Assembly (NCBI GenBank): GCA_023412695.1
Contig: JAEYNG010000371.1
Location: forward strand, 1 to 5,813
Direction: 5' to 3'
Length of the DNA: 5,813 nt
From: Planctomycetota bacterium
Lineage (GTDB): Bacteria; Planctomycetota; Phycisphaerae; Phycisphaerales; UBA1924
The translations under genes were made by a program, and so were the position numbers. A model generated the notes under the pieces. That model saw nothing but the letters and a program-made list of their open reading frames with translations. It was not told where the DNA came from and did not search any database. Positions 1-5,585 of the stretch are shown here, piece by piece (position 1 is the first letter of the stretch; each line of letters starts with the position of its first letter).

Positions 1-1012
1 CGGTCACGCCCGCCGCGCCGGGCGCGGGCACGGTATACCGGTACGCGACACCATCGCCAAAGACGAGCAGCTCGCCCGTGGCGTCGTTGAACTCGATGTT
101 GTAATACGCAAAGCCCCCCGCCGGTGAGAGCCGGAGCTCCGATGCGTCGGGCGCGAGCGGCCCGCCGGAGATCGCCGCCGCGATCGCGCCGGCGTCGATG
201 ACCGCCGCATAGCCGAAGTCGTTGGAGCCGGCGAAGAAGTCGCCGCCGCCCACGAGCATGTTGCCGAGGTTGTCGAATCGCACGGGCGAGGCGCTCAGCG
301 CATCGGCGACGAGCACGCCGGACTCGAACGCGACACTCGCACCCGCAAGCGAGGCAAGGTCGAACGCCCGTACGTTGCCCGTCGGCTCGCCGCCGGCGCT
401 CGTATTGAAGCCGTCCCCGACGAATACGCGGCCGCCGCGGATGGCGATTCCGCCCGAGCCGCCGGTGTTGTTGTGCATGACCTGCGTCGCTGCCTGCGCT
501 GCAACATCCACGCGCCACGCGCCCGCACTCGCTCCAAAGCCCGAGACGAACATTGTGGACCCGTCGAGCCACGCGCCGTCGTAGTTCGGCGCGTCGATCG
601 GCAGTGTCGGCGTCGTCCCCATCGGTGTCAGCGCGGCGAGCTCCACGATGTGCACGCGGTTGAACGCGCCGTTGTCGCCGATCGCCAGTCGCGAACCATC
701 CGGACTCACCGACACAAACGATGCCCCGAAGTTGCCGAACGGGCCGTCGAAGATCGCGCTTCCGACCGACCCGAGCAGTTGGTACGTGCCGCTGTGCACG
801 CCGCTCTGCACGAGCACCGAGCCGTCGCCTTGCAGGGCGATCAACCGCCCGTCGGGCAGTACATCAATCGCGCCGCCGCCCGCCGGAAGCGAGTACGACC
901 CGACGAACGAGTAGGGGGGCAACCCCGCGCGAGCGTCCTCCACTGCAAAGCCGACGACACCGATGCACACCGCCGCGACGAGCGCGGAACCACACAACCG
1001 ATTCTGCAACAT
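1..1012 (-). CDS. Exported beta-propeller-like protein with start of a PEP-CTERM-type (VPAPG) sorting signal; partial, open at the left edge
   Basis: The frame is open from an ATG at 1012 to the window edge, giving 337 visible residues. Residues 1-29 look like a Sec signal peptide: an Arg at 5, a hydrophobic core from about 9 to 24, and a plausible cleavage after A-R-A (29). The mature part is Gly/Ala/Asp-rich with repeated propeller-strand motifs such as IDVLPDGRLIAL, VSVSPDGSRLAIGDN, FDNLGNMLVGGGDFF and GELLVFGDGVAYRY, as in YncE/SMP-30-like beta-propellers. The last visible residues, VPAPGAAGV (328-336), match the start of the PEP-CTERM variant common in planctomycetes. The expected hydrophobic helix and Arg-rich tail lie outside the window. 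An AGAAGGG sequence ends 6 bases before the ATG. A cobalamin riboswitch lies about 150 bases upstream on the same strand, so a B12-related surface role is inferred. The ligand is unknown, and the fold is judged by eye from strand motifs only. Confidence 0.85.
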   Translation of the reverse strand, partial: MLQNRLCGSALVAAVCIGVVGFAVEDARAGLPPYSFVGSYSLPAGGGAIDVLPDGRLIALQGDGSVLVQSGVHSGTYQLLGSVGSAIFDGPFGNFGASFVSVSPDGSRLAIGDNGAFNRVHIVELAALTPMGTTPTLPIDAPNYDGAWLDGSTMFVSGFGASAGAWRVDVAAQAATQVMHNNTGGSGGIAIRGGRVFVGDGFNTSAGGEPTGNVRAFDLASLAGASVAFESGVLVADALSASPVRFDNLGNMLVGGGDFFAGSNDFGYAAVIDAGAIAAAISGGPLAPDASELRLSPAGGFAYYNIEFNDATGELLVFGDGVAYRYTVPAPGAAGVT

Positions 1013-1019
1013 GAGGCAC

Positions 1020-1026
1020 CCTTCTT
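1020..1026 (-). promoter_or_regulatory. Ribosome binding site of the propeller gene
   Basis: On the minus strand AGAAGGG ends six bases before the ATG at 1012. It is a fair SD sequence and supports that start. A CCTTC at 1064-1068 on the same strand could pair with its GAAGG, enclosing the hairpin at 1031-1049. This is one possible way for the upstream riboswitch to control translation; the pairing is inference. Confidence 0.5.
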
Positions 1027-1030
1027 CGTC

Positions 1031-1049
1031 GCTCCGATTCGCGCGGAGC
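1031..1049 (-). other. Hairpin beside the SD, candidate riboswitch expression platform
   Basis: A perfect 6-bp inverted repeat, GCTCCG / CGGAGC, with a 7-base loop lies between the cobalamin aptamer and the SD of the propeller gene. It ends only a few bases from the AGAAGGG box. No U-run follows, so it is not an ordinary intrinsic terminator. It could be part of a translation-controlling platform, but that role is not shown by sequence alone. Confidence 0.4.
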
Positions 1050-1164
1050 GGCTCCCGGACCTTGAAGGCCCTCGCGTGGGGGGGGGAAATGCCGGGTGGC
1101 GCGGCCGCGGGAAGCAACGCGGCGGAGCGGCCGGCGCCCCATATCGCGAGGGCGGGCACGAAAC

Positions 1165-1358
1165 ACGGCCCAGGGCAGGTCTTCCGGCTTCGGGGCTGTG
1201 CCGCTGACTTCTGTCAGCGACGGGCGGGCTCGGCCTTCCCATCCTCGCATCGCGAGAACAGTGGCGGTTTCGAGCCTGCGCAGCCCCGTTACGGCGGCGC
1301 GTCCGCGGCGGAATCGGGGGTTGTTTGCACAACCCGCCTCACCGCACTTCCCTTTTCA
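1165..1358 (-). promoter_or_regulatory. Cobalamin (B12) riboswitch aptamer
   Basis: Read on the minus strand, the conserved blocks of the cobalamin riboswitch family (Rfam RF00174) appear in order. First comes AAAGGGAA near 1355-1348, then GCGGTGA with its partner ATTCCGC flanking an inserted hairpin. GCCGTAACGGGG near 1293-1282 matches the CGCAACTGTAAGCGGG region. Next are CCACTG and GGGAAGGCC near 1266-1231, the P6-side block. The signature B12 box GAAGCCGGAAGACCTGCC ends near 1174. All elements lie on the strand of the propeller gene that starts at 1012, about 150 bases downstream of the box, and follow the rdgB stop at 1435. The riboswitch is therefore expected to reduce expression of the propeller gene, and anything cotranscribed beyond the left edge, when B12 is plentiful. 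Exact ends are approximate. Confidence 0.93.
1318..1335 (-). other. GNRA-capped hairpin inserted in the riboswitch core
   Basis: A perfect 7-bp stem (GGGTTGT / ACAACCC) capped by GCAA on the minus strand sits between the GGTGA and ATTCC conserved blocks of the cobalamin aptamer. Most family members have only a short loop there. GCAA is a GNRA tetraloop, which can make tertiary contacts. Its presence supports a genuinely structured RNA. Confidence 0.7.
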
Positions 1359-1364
1359 GCCCGA

Positions 1365-1394
1365 CCCGCCCGGCACAAGACCGGACGAGGCGGG
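1365..1394 (-). other. G+C-rich hairpin between rdgB and the riboswitch, possible weak rdgB terminator
   Basis: CCCGCC at 1365-1370 pairs with GGCGGG at 1389-1394, with an additional inner CGG/CCG pairing. The hairpin lies 40 bases after the rdgB stop and just before the aptamer. There is no U-run on the minus strand after it, so intrinsic termination is uncertain. The promoter for the riboswitch transcript could also be in or near this gap, but I see no convincing -35/-10 pair. Confidence 0.3.
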
Positions 1395-1434
1395 CACCAT
1401 GGGCAGGGGCAGCGTACACGATCGGCTTGTGCAG

Positions 1435-2103
1435 TCAAGCAAACAGCGAGCGAAGCTGCCGCGACATCTGCTCGCCGGCCCTCGCGCGATGGCTCATCCG
1501 GTTCTTCTCCTCGCTCGCCAGCTCTGCACCTGTCCGGGCAAAGTCCGGCGCAACGAGGAACAGCGGGTCATAGCCAAACCCATTCGTCCCCGACGGCGCC
1601 CGCGGCGGAATGCCGATGCGGCCCTCGAACGTGCCGCGGGACGTAGCAAGAACCTTGCCCGGTTCCGCCAGCACCATCACGCACACGAATCTCGCGGCAC
1701 GCTTCTCCGGGACCACGCCGTCGAGCTCGCGCAGCACACGGGCGTTGTTCGCCGCGTCGCGCTCGGCACGGCTCAGCCCCGTTTCGCGTCCGTCGGTGGA
1801 ATAGTGCGAGGAGATTACGCCCGGTCGCGGCGTACCGTCTGGCAGTGCGAGCGCATCGATCTCGATCCCCGAGTCGTCGGCGAGGCACACCCGCCCGCTT
1901 TGCTGCGCGTACGACAGCGCCTTGATCGTCGCATTCTCCTCAAACGTGCGGCCGGTTTCGTCGGGTTCGCGCAGCCCGCCGGCAGGGAGCGAACTCGCGG
2001 GCAGGTCGTTGAAACCGATCACCGAAACACCGGCCGCGGCGAAGATCGCACGCAGCTCCTCCACCTTGTGCGGGTTCGCGGTCGCCAGGACAATCTCGTG
2101 CAT
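1435..2103 (-). CDS. rdgB: Non-canonical purine NTP pyrophosphatase (dITP/XTP/ITP), RdgB/HAM1 family
   Basis: The 222-residue protein hydrolyses deaminated purine triphosphates (dITP, ITP, XTP) to the monophosphate and pyrophosphate in the cytosol, keeping them out of DNA and RNA. Family motifs are in order: the phosphate-binding TANPHK (8-13), FEENA (54-58), LADDSG (74-79) with the presumed catalytic Asp 77, RPGVISSHYS (93-102), FEGRIG (159-164), GTNGFGYDP (172-180) and MSHRARA (203-209). Length is slightly above the usual 195-205 because of a short insert around residues 38-50 and a longer middle loop. It starts with ATG and ends with TGA; no clear SD precedes it. It is divergent from the ALDH7 gene, and 77 bases separate its stop from the cobalamin aptamer. 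Whether the two share a transcript is unknown. All expected active-site residues are visible, so it should be functional. Confidence 0.96.
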   Translation of the reverse strand: MHEIVLATANPHKVEELRAIFAAAGVSVIGFNDLPASSLPAGGLREPDETGRTFEENATIKALSYAQQSGRVCLADDSGIEIDALALPDGTPRPGVISSHYSTDGRETGLSRAERDAANNARVLRELDGVVPEKRAARFVCVMVLAEPGKVLATSRGTFEGRIGIPPRAPSGTNGFGYDPLFLVAPDFARTGAELASEEKNRMSHRARAGEQMSRQLRSLFA

Positions 2104-2236
2104 GTCGGACGGTAGGGACCGCCACCCGCCGGGTGAACGGCCCGCAGGGCTGAGCCTGCGTCAAATGACCCCGATTCTCAAGGGATTCACCGGTCTTCGG
2201 GCCTGCCACTCCGCGATCGGCGACATACCATGACGC
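2104..2236. other. Divergent intergenic region between rdgB and the ALDH7 gene, with two small hairpins
   Basis: This 133-base gap must carry the promoters of both divergent units, but I see no convincing -35/-10 pair for either direction. Two perfect inverted repeats stand out: CACCC/GGGTG at 2123-2135 with a 3-base loop, and CGCAGG/CCTGCG at 2143-2160 with a 6-base loop. Both lie on the rdgB side, so they would fall in its 5' leader or near its promoter. They may be operator-like or RNA structures, or chance in G+C-rich DNA. Confidence 0.4.
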
Positions 2237-3787
2237 ATGGCATCAGATCCGATCCGCGCTTTGGGCCTGTCCGATGACCCGCTATTTGTCTCGCCCGACA
2301 AACTCGCCGGAAAGGGTCCGGGCGTGCATGACAACATCGTGGTCACCGAGAACCCCGCGACGGGCGAGGTCCGCGGCGGCGTCCGTCTGGACGACGGCGC
2401 CGCGCTCGACCGCACGATCAATGAGTCAATCGAGGCGTTCAAGAAGTGGCGCGAGGTACCCGGCCCGGTCCGCGGGCAGGTCGTCCGCGCGATCGGCGAC
2501 GAGTTCCGGCGTGTGAAGGAGCCGCTGGGCGAGCTCGTCAGCCTCGAGATGGGCAAGATCCGCGCCGAGGGCCTCGGCGAGGTGCAGGAGACGATCGACA
2601 TCGCCGACTACGCCGTCGGCCTGTCGCGCCAGCTCCCGGGCCAGGTGTTCCCGAGCGAGCGAGCCGGCCACCGTATGTTCGAGCAGTGGCTCCCGCTCGG
2701 ACCGATCGGCGTCATCACCGCCTTCAACTTCCCCAACGCGGTGTGGGGATGGAACGCGATGCTCGCCGCGGTCTGCGGCGACACGACCATCTGGAAGCCG
2801 AGCCTGCTTACGCCGCTGGTATCGATCGCGACCAGCGCGGTCGCCGAGCGCGTCGCGGCGAAGCTCGGCCACCCCGGCATCTTCAAGCTGGTGATCGGCA
2901 CTGACGATGCCGTCGGCAAGCCGATGGTCGCAGACCGTCGCCTGCCGCTGATCTCCGCGACCGGCTCGTGCCGCATGGGCCGCGCCGTCGGCCAGGTTGT
3001 CGCGGCCCGGCTTGGCCGCTCGCTGCTGGAACTCGGCGGCAACAACGCGGTCATTGTGCATGCCGACGCCGACCAGGAGCTCGCGCTCCGCTCGGTCGTC
3101 TTCGGCGCGGTCGGCACCGCCGGCCAGCGCTGCACGACCACGCGCCGGCTCATCATTCACGAGTCGATCGCGGAGAAGTTCATCGAGCGGCTTGCCGCCG
3201 CCTACAAGCAGGTCGCGACGCGCATCGGCGACCCGCTCAAGGAAGGCACGCTTATCGGCCCGCTCGCCAACTCGGCGGCGGTTGATGGCTTCCTCAACGC
3301 GGTCCGCGCGGTTAAGGAGCAGGGGGGCACGGTGCTCTTCGGCGGCGAGCGTGCATCGCCCGCTGCCCTCAAGGGGCACTTCGTGCAACCCACGCTCATC
3401 CGTGCGCCGAAGGGCAATAAGCTCCCGATCGCGATGGAGGAGACCTTCGCCCCGATCCTGTACGTGTTCACGTACAGCGACCTCGACGAGGCCATGGCGA
3501 TGCACAACGGCGTCGATCAGGGCCTCTCGTCGGCGATCTTCACCGAGTCCATCCGCGCCAGCGAGCGGTTCCTGTCGCCAACGGGCTCGGGCAGCGACTG
3601 CGGCATCGCCAACGTCAACGCCGGCACCAGCGGCGCGGAGATCGGTGGGGCGTTCGGCGGCGAGAAGGACACCGGCGGCGGCCGGGAATCGGGCTCCGAT
3701 TCCTGGAAGGCCTACATGCGGCGGCAGACAACGACCATAAACTTCGGCGGCAAGTTCGAGCTCGCACAGGGGATCCGCTTTGAATAG
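2237..3787 (+). CDS. ALDH7-family aldehyde dehydrogenase, probable L-2-aminoadipate 6-semialdehyde dehydrogenase
   Basis: The 516-residue NAD(P)+-dependent dehydrogenase closely resembles antiquitin (ALDH7A1). That enzyme oxidises 2-aminoadipate semialdehyde (in equilibrium with piperideine-6-carboxylate) to 2-aminoadipate in lysine breakdown. Active-site elements are the oxyanion Asn 164 (FNFPN), cofactor Lys 187 (WKPS), the turn at ATGS (241-244), the general base Glu 265 (LLELGGNNA), the nucleophile Cys 299 (GTAGQRCTTTRR) and Glu 402/Phe 404 (EETFAP). The C-terminal stretch GSDCGIANVNAGTSGAEIGG (452-471), then GGEKDTGGGRESGSD and the terminal LAQGIRFE, is diagnostic of ALDH7. The ATG at 2237 lacks a clear SD, and no in-frame start upstream is better. 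The last 8 bases overlap the rpiA start, so the two are probably cotranscribed. No other lysine-pathway gene is visible, so the substrate could also be another semialdehyde or betaine aldehyde. Bacterial equivalents are called amaB or pcd. Confidence 0.93.
   Translation: MASDPIRALGLSDDPLFVSPDKLAGKGPGVHDNIVVTENPATGEVRGGVRLDDGAALDRTINESIEAFKKWREVPGPVRGQVVRAIGDEFRRVKEPLGELVSLEMGKIRAEGLGEVQETIDIADYAVGLSRQLPGQVFPSERAGHRMFEQWLPLGPIGVITAFNFPNAVWGWNAMLAAVCGDTTIWKPSLLTPLVSIATSAVAERVAAKLGHPGIFKLVIGTDDAVGKPMVADRRLPLISATGSCRMGRAVGQVVAARLGRSLLELGGNNAVIVHADADQELALRSVVFGAVGTAGQRCTTTRRLIIHESIAEKFIERLAAAYKQVATRIGDPLKEGTLIGPLANSAAVDGFLNAVRAVKEQGGTVLFGGERASPAALKGHFVQPTLIRAPKGNKLPIAMEETFAPILYVFTYSDLDEAMAMHNGVDQGLSSAIFTESIRASERFLSPTGSGSDCGIANVNAGTSGAEIGGAFGGEKDTGGGRESGSDSWKAYMRRQTTTINFGGKFELAQGIRFE
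3768..3773 (+). promoter_or_regulatory. Ribosome binding site deciding the TTG start of rpiA
   Basis: AGGGGA lies inside the end of the dehydrogenase gene, six bases before the TTG at 3780. It is a better SD than those of most other genes here. It supports translation of rpiA from TTG, reinitiated or coupled to the upstream gene. Confidence 0.6.
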
Positions 3788-4481
3788 CCAACCCAGAACC
3801 GCTGACCCGCTCGCCGAGGCCGCTATCGCCGAGATCGCCTCGGGCATGATCGTCGGCCTCGGCACCGGCCGCACCGCCTCCCGCGCGATCGTCGCGCTGG
3901 CCGACCGCGTCCGCGAGGAGAAGCTCGACATCCGCTGTGTGCCGACGAGCCACGTCACCGAGACGCTCGCGCGCTCGCAGTGCCTGCCGCTCGTCGATTT
4001 CGCGATGGAGGAGGAGGTCGATTATCTCTTCGACGGCGCGGACGAGGTGGACCCGAATCTGCGGATGATCAAGGGCGCGGGCGGCGCGATGACGCGCGAG
4101 CGTATCGTCGCCTACGCCGCGAAGCGTCGCGTCTACATGGTGCAGGAGAACAAGATGGTCCACCGCCTCGGCGAGCGGGCGACGCTCCCGATCGCGGTGC
4201 TGGCCTTCGGTCTCGCGAGCACGCGCGCGAGCCTCCGTCGCCTCGGGCTCAACGGCGTCGTCCGCCGCACGCTCGACGGGCACCTGTTCCTGACCGACAA
4301 CGGCTCGCTTGTGATCGACGTCACCCTCGAGGACGGGCGCGACCTCGAGGAACTCGCCGCGGAGATCAACGACATCCCCGGCGTGCTCGACCACGGCCTG
4401 TTCCTCGACGAGGCCGACGAGGTGCTGGTCGAGACCAAGGCCGGCTCGATCGAGCGGCTGATCCGTCCCGCGGTCGACTGA
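3780..4481 (+). CDS. rpiA: Ribose-5-phosphate isomerase A
   Basis: The 233-residue enzyme interconverts ribose 5-phosphate and ribulose 5-phosphate in the non-oxidative pentose phosphate pathway (cytosol, homodimer in known members). Motifs are in order: the phosphate loop MIVGLGTGRTA (23-33), VPTS (54-57), the catalytic DGADEVDP (85-92; Asp 85 and Asp 88), IKGAGGA (97-103) with Lys 98, the general base Glu 107 (TRERIV), FLTDNG, and the C-terminal IPGVLDHGLF. KGAGGA replaces the common KGGGGA. The start is TTG at 3780: the conserved LAEAAIAEIASGM segment must be included, no ATG or GTG precedes it nearby, and an AGGGGA box lies six bases upstream. The gene overlaps the dehydrogenase end by 8 bases, implying an operon and translational coupling. 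Its stop is three bases from that of the convergent membrane protein gene. Length is normal for RpiA. Confidence 0.95.
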   Translation: MNSQPRTADPLAEAAIAEIASGMIVGLGTGRTASRAIVALADRVREEKLDIRCVPTSHVTETLARSQCLPLVDFAMEEEVDYLFDGADEVDPNLRMIKGAGGAMTRERIVAYAAKRRVYMVQENKMVHRLGERATLPIAVLAFGLASTRASLRRLGLNGVVRRTLDGHLFLTDNGSLVIDVTLEDGRDLEELAAEINDIPGVLDHGLFLDEADEVLVETKAGSIERLIRPAVD

Positions 4482-4484
4482 CCC

Positions 4485-4985
4485 TTACTCCATCGACACG
4501 AACGGCAGGCGTGAGAGCACTGTCCGCGTCGCAAGGCGCGTCTCCGCCGCGAGCCCCGCGGCCTCTGCCCGCATCGGCGCGGCAACCGACGCGACGATGC
4601 TTGCCGGCTCCGAAGGGCGCAGCTCATCAAATGCCCGTGTAAGCACGACCGTCGGCCGCAGCGTGTCCGTCCCGGCTGTCGCTGTCCCCTCGACAACCTG
4701 CTGACTTGATGTGTTCGAGGCCGCGATCACCGTTCCCTCGACCGGCCGCCATATCGATGCGCCGACGAACAGTCCAAACCCGCCGGCGATCATCGCCACC
4801 GCTGCTGCAGCCGCGATCGAGCGCCACGGCCGCGCCGGACGCGACATCCCCGCGACGCCGCTCGCCGGAAGCCGGTCGATCTCCGCCATCACGCGGTCAT
4901 GGAGCCCCGCCGGCGCAGCGGCCCAGGGCGCGGCATCGGTGCACCGGAGCAGCGCATCCACGCGTTCGGTCGCTCGTGTGCTCAT
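4485..4985 (-). CDS. Single-pass membrane protein, candidate anti-sigma factor of the adjacent ECF sigma
   Basis: I do not recognise a named family in this 166-residue protein. Residues 1-55 are a short cytoplasmic-type N-terminus with a helix-like stretch (LHDRVMAEIDRL, 28-39). Residues 57-79 form one clear Ala/Gly-rich transmembrane segment flanked by Arg. Residues 80-166 are a low-complexity Ala/Thr/Ser/Val-rich extracytoplasmic part ending in PFVSME. Its ATG overlaps the sigma factor stop as ATGA, and a GGGAAGG box ends ten bases upstream, so the two are cotranscribed and coupled. This gene order and topology are typical of ECF sigma/membrane anti-sigma pairs, and the role is inferred from them. 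It lacks the His-x3-Cys-x2-Cys zinc motif of many anti-sigma factors; the only Cys is at 15. It could instead be an unrelated envelope protein. Confidence 0.8.
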   Translation of the reverse strand: MSTRATERVDALLRCTDAAPWAAAPAGLHDRVMAEIDRLPASGVAGMSRPARPWRSIAAAAAVAMIAGGFGLFVGASIWRPVEGTVIAASNTSSQQVVEGTATAGTDTLRPTVVLTRAFDELRPSEPASIVASVAAPMRAEAAGLAAETRLATRTVLSRLPFVSME

Positions 4986-5533
4986 CTTTTACCATCCTTC
5001 CCGTTACTCTGCATCGCGTCGAGTTCCGCCGCGAGCGTCCGCCGTGCGCGGAAGAGCATGACTCGCACGTTCACGCGGCTCTTCCCCAGCACGCGTGCGA
5101 TCTCCGGAACCCCAAGGTCCTCTGCATACCGCAGCCACACCGCCGACCGCTGGTCCGCCGGCAGCACCTCATCCGCTCGCCGCCACACGCGCACCGCAAG
5201 CTCATCCGGTCCGTCTGCTTCAATGCGCGACTCCCGCGGCTCCTCGATCAGCCCGACCGCCGTCGGCAGGCGCTTGGCGCGGGCCCGTGTCGCGGCGAGG
5301 TGCGTCCCGATCGTGAACAGCCATGTCGAGAACCGCATCCCCGCCTTGTACGTCCCGATCTTCGTCCACGCCCGGACCAACGTGTCCTGTGCGAGGTCCT
5401 CCGCGTCGGCCTCGTTGAACGCGCGCCGACGCAGAAAGTTGTACAAACGGTTCGAGTACCGCGTCACCAGCAGCGAATACGCGTCGCGATCCCCCTTCTG
5501 TGATCGCGCTGCAAGCTCTTCGTCCGTCGGGAT
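4982..5533 (-). CDS. ECF-type RNA polymerase sigma factor (non-canonical start, N-terminus uncertain)
   Basis: This is an extracytoplasmic-function sigma-70 protein with regions 2 and 4 only. Region 2 spans EELAARSQKGDRDAYSLL, then EADAEDLAQDTLVRAWTK and FSTWLFTIGTHLAATRARAK (core-enzyme and -10 contacts). Region 4 is LPADQRSAVWLRYAEDLGVP, then EIARVLGKSRVNVRVMLFRA (the -35 helix-turn-helix). The first ordinary start codon is GTG at 5467, giving 161 residues, but that would cut off the conserved EELAARSQKGDRDAY helix, which is intact in frame upstream. No ATG, GTG or TTG exists in frame between the stop at 5681-5683 and 5467. I place the start at ATC (5533), eight bases after a GGCGGGG box; CTG at 5539 is an alternative. 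A start-codon mutation or sequencing error is also possible. The gene overlaps the downstream membrane protein by ATGA. Confidence 0.9.
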   Translation of the reverse strand: MPTDEELAARSQKGDRDAYSLLVTRYSNRLYNFLRRRAFNEADAEDLAQDTLVRAWTKIGTYKAGMRFSTWLFTIGTHLAATRARAKRLPTAVGLIEEPRESRIEADGPDELAVRVWRRADEVLPADQRSAVWLRYAEDLGVPEIARVLGKSRVNVRVMLFRARRTLAAELDAMQSNGKDGKR

Positions 5534-5554
5534 CCTCAGCGCCCCGCCTGGCAG

Positions 5555-5585
5555 GGCTGTCGCTGCCGCGAGCGCGCCGACAGCC
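5555..5585 (-). other. 8-bp inverted repeat upstream of the sigma factor gene
   Basis: GGCTGTCG and CGACAGCC form a perfect 8-bp stem with a 15-base G+C-rich loop, lying between the end of the upstream gene and the sigma factor. On the minus strand it is followed by the GGCGGGG box, not a U-run, so it is not a classical terminator. It may be a leader structure, an operator, or a factor-dependent end of the upstream transcript. Confidence 0.4.

Noticed and set aside
473..1207. A 244-codon plus-strand open frame opposite the propeller gene
   Set aside because: The opposite strand encodes a signal peptide, propeller motifs and VPAPG in one continuous frame. This one is His/Arg-rich noise.
864..1332. 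Minus-strand open frames across the riboswitch and leader
   Set aside because: They read through the structured B12 aptamer and out of frame into the propeller gene. The Arg/Pro-rich products have no domain, and the RNA structure explains the sequence better.
1365..1394. Calling the hairpin after rdgB a confirmed intrinsic terminator
   Set aside because: The stem is real, but no U-run follows on the minus strand, so I list it only as a possible weak terminator.
1096..2115. A 339-codon plus-strand open frame covering rdgB and the riboswitch
   Set aside because: It runs antisense to the rdgB motifs and through the B12 aptamer. Its composition is Arg-rich and low in recognisable motifs, so it is a shadow frame.
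2426..3958. A 510-codon minus-strand open frame opposite the ALDH7 gene
   Set aside because: It is fully antisense to a dehydrogenase with all catalytic motifs. Its translation is Arg/Ala/Asp-rich with no recognisable domain, as expected from the mirror frame of G+C-rich coding DNA.
3615..4394. A 259-codon minus-strand open frame opposite rpiA
   Set aside because: It is antisense to the RpiA catalytic motifs, with a His/Asp/Arg-rich mirror composition and no domain.
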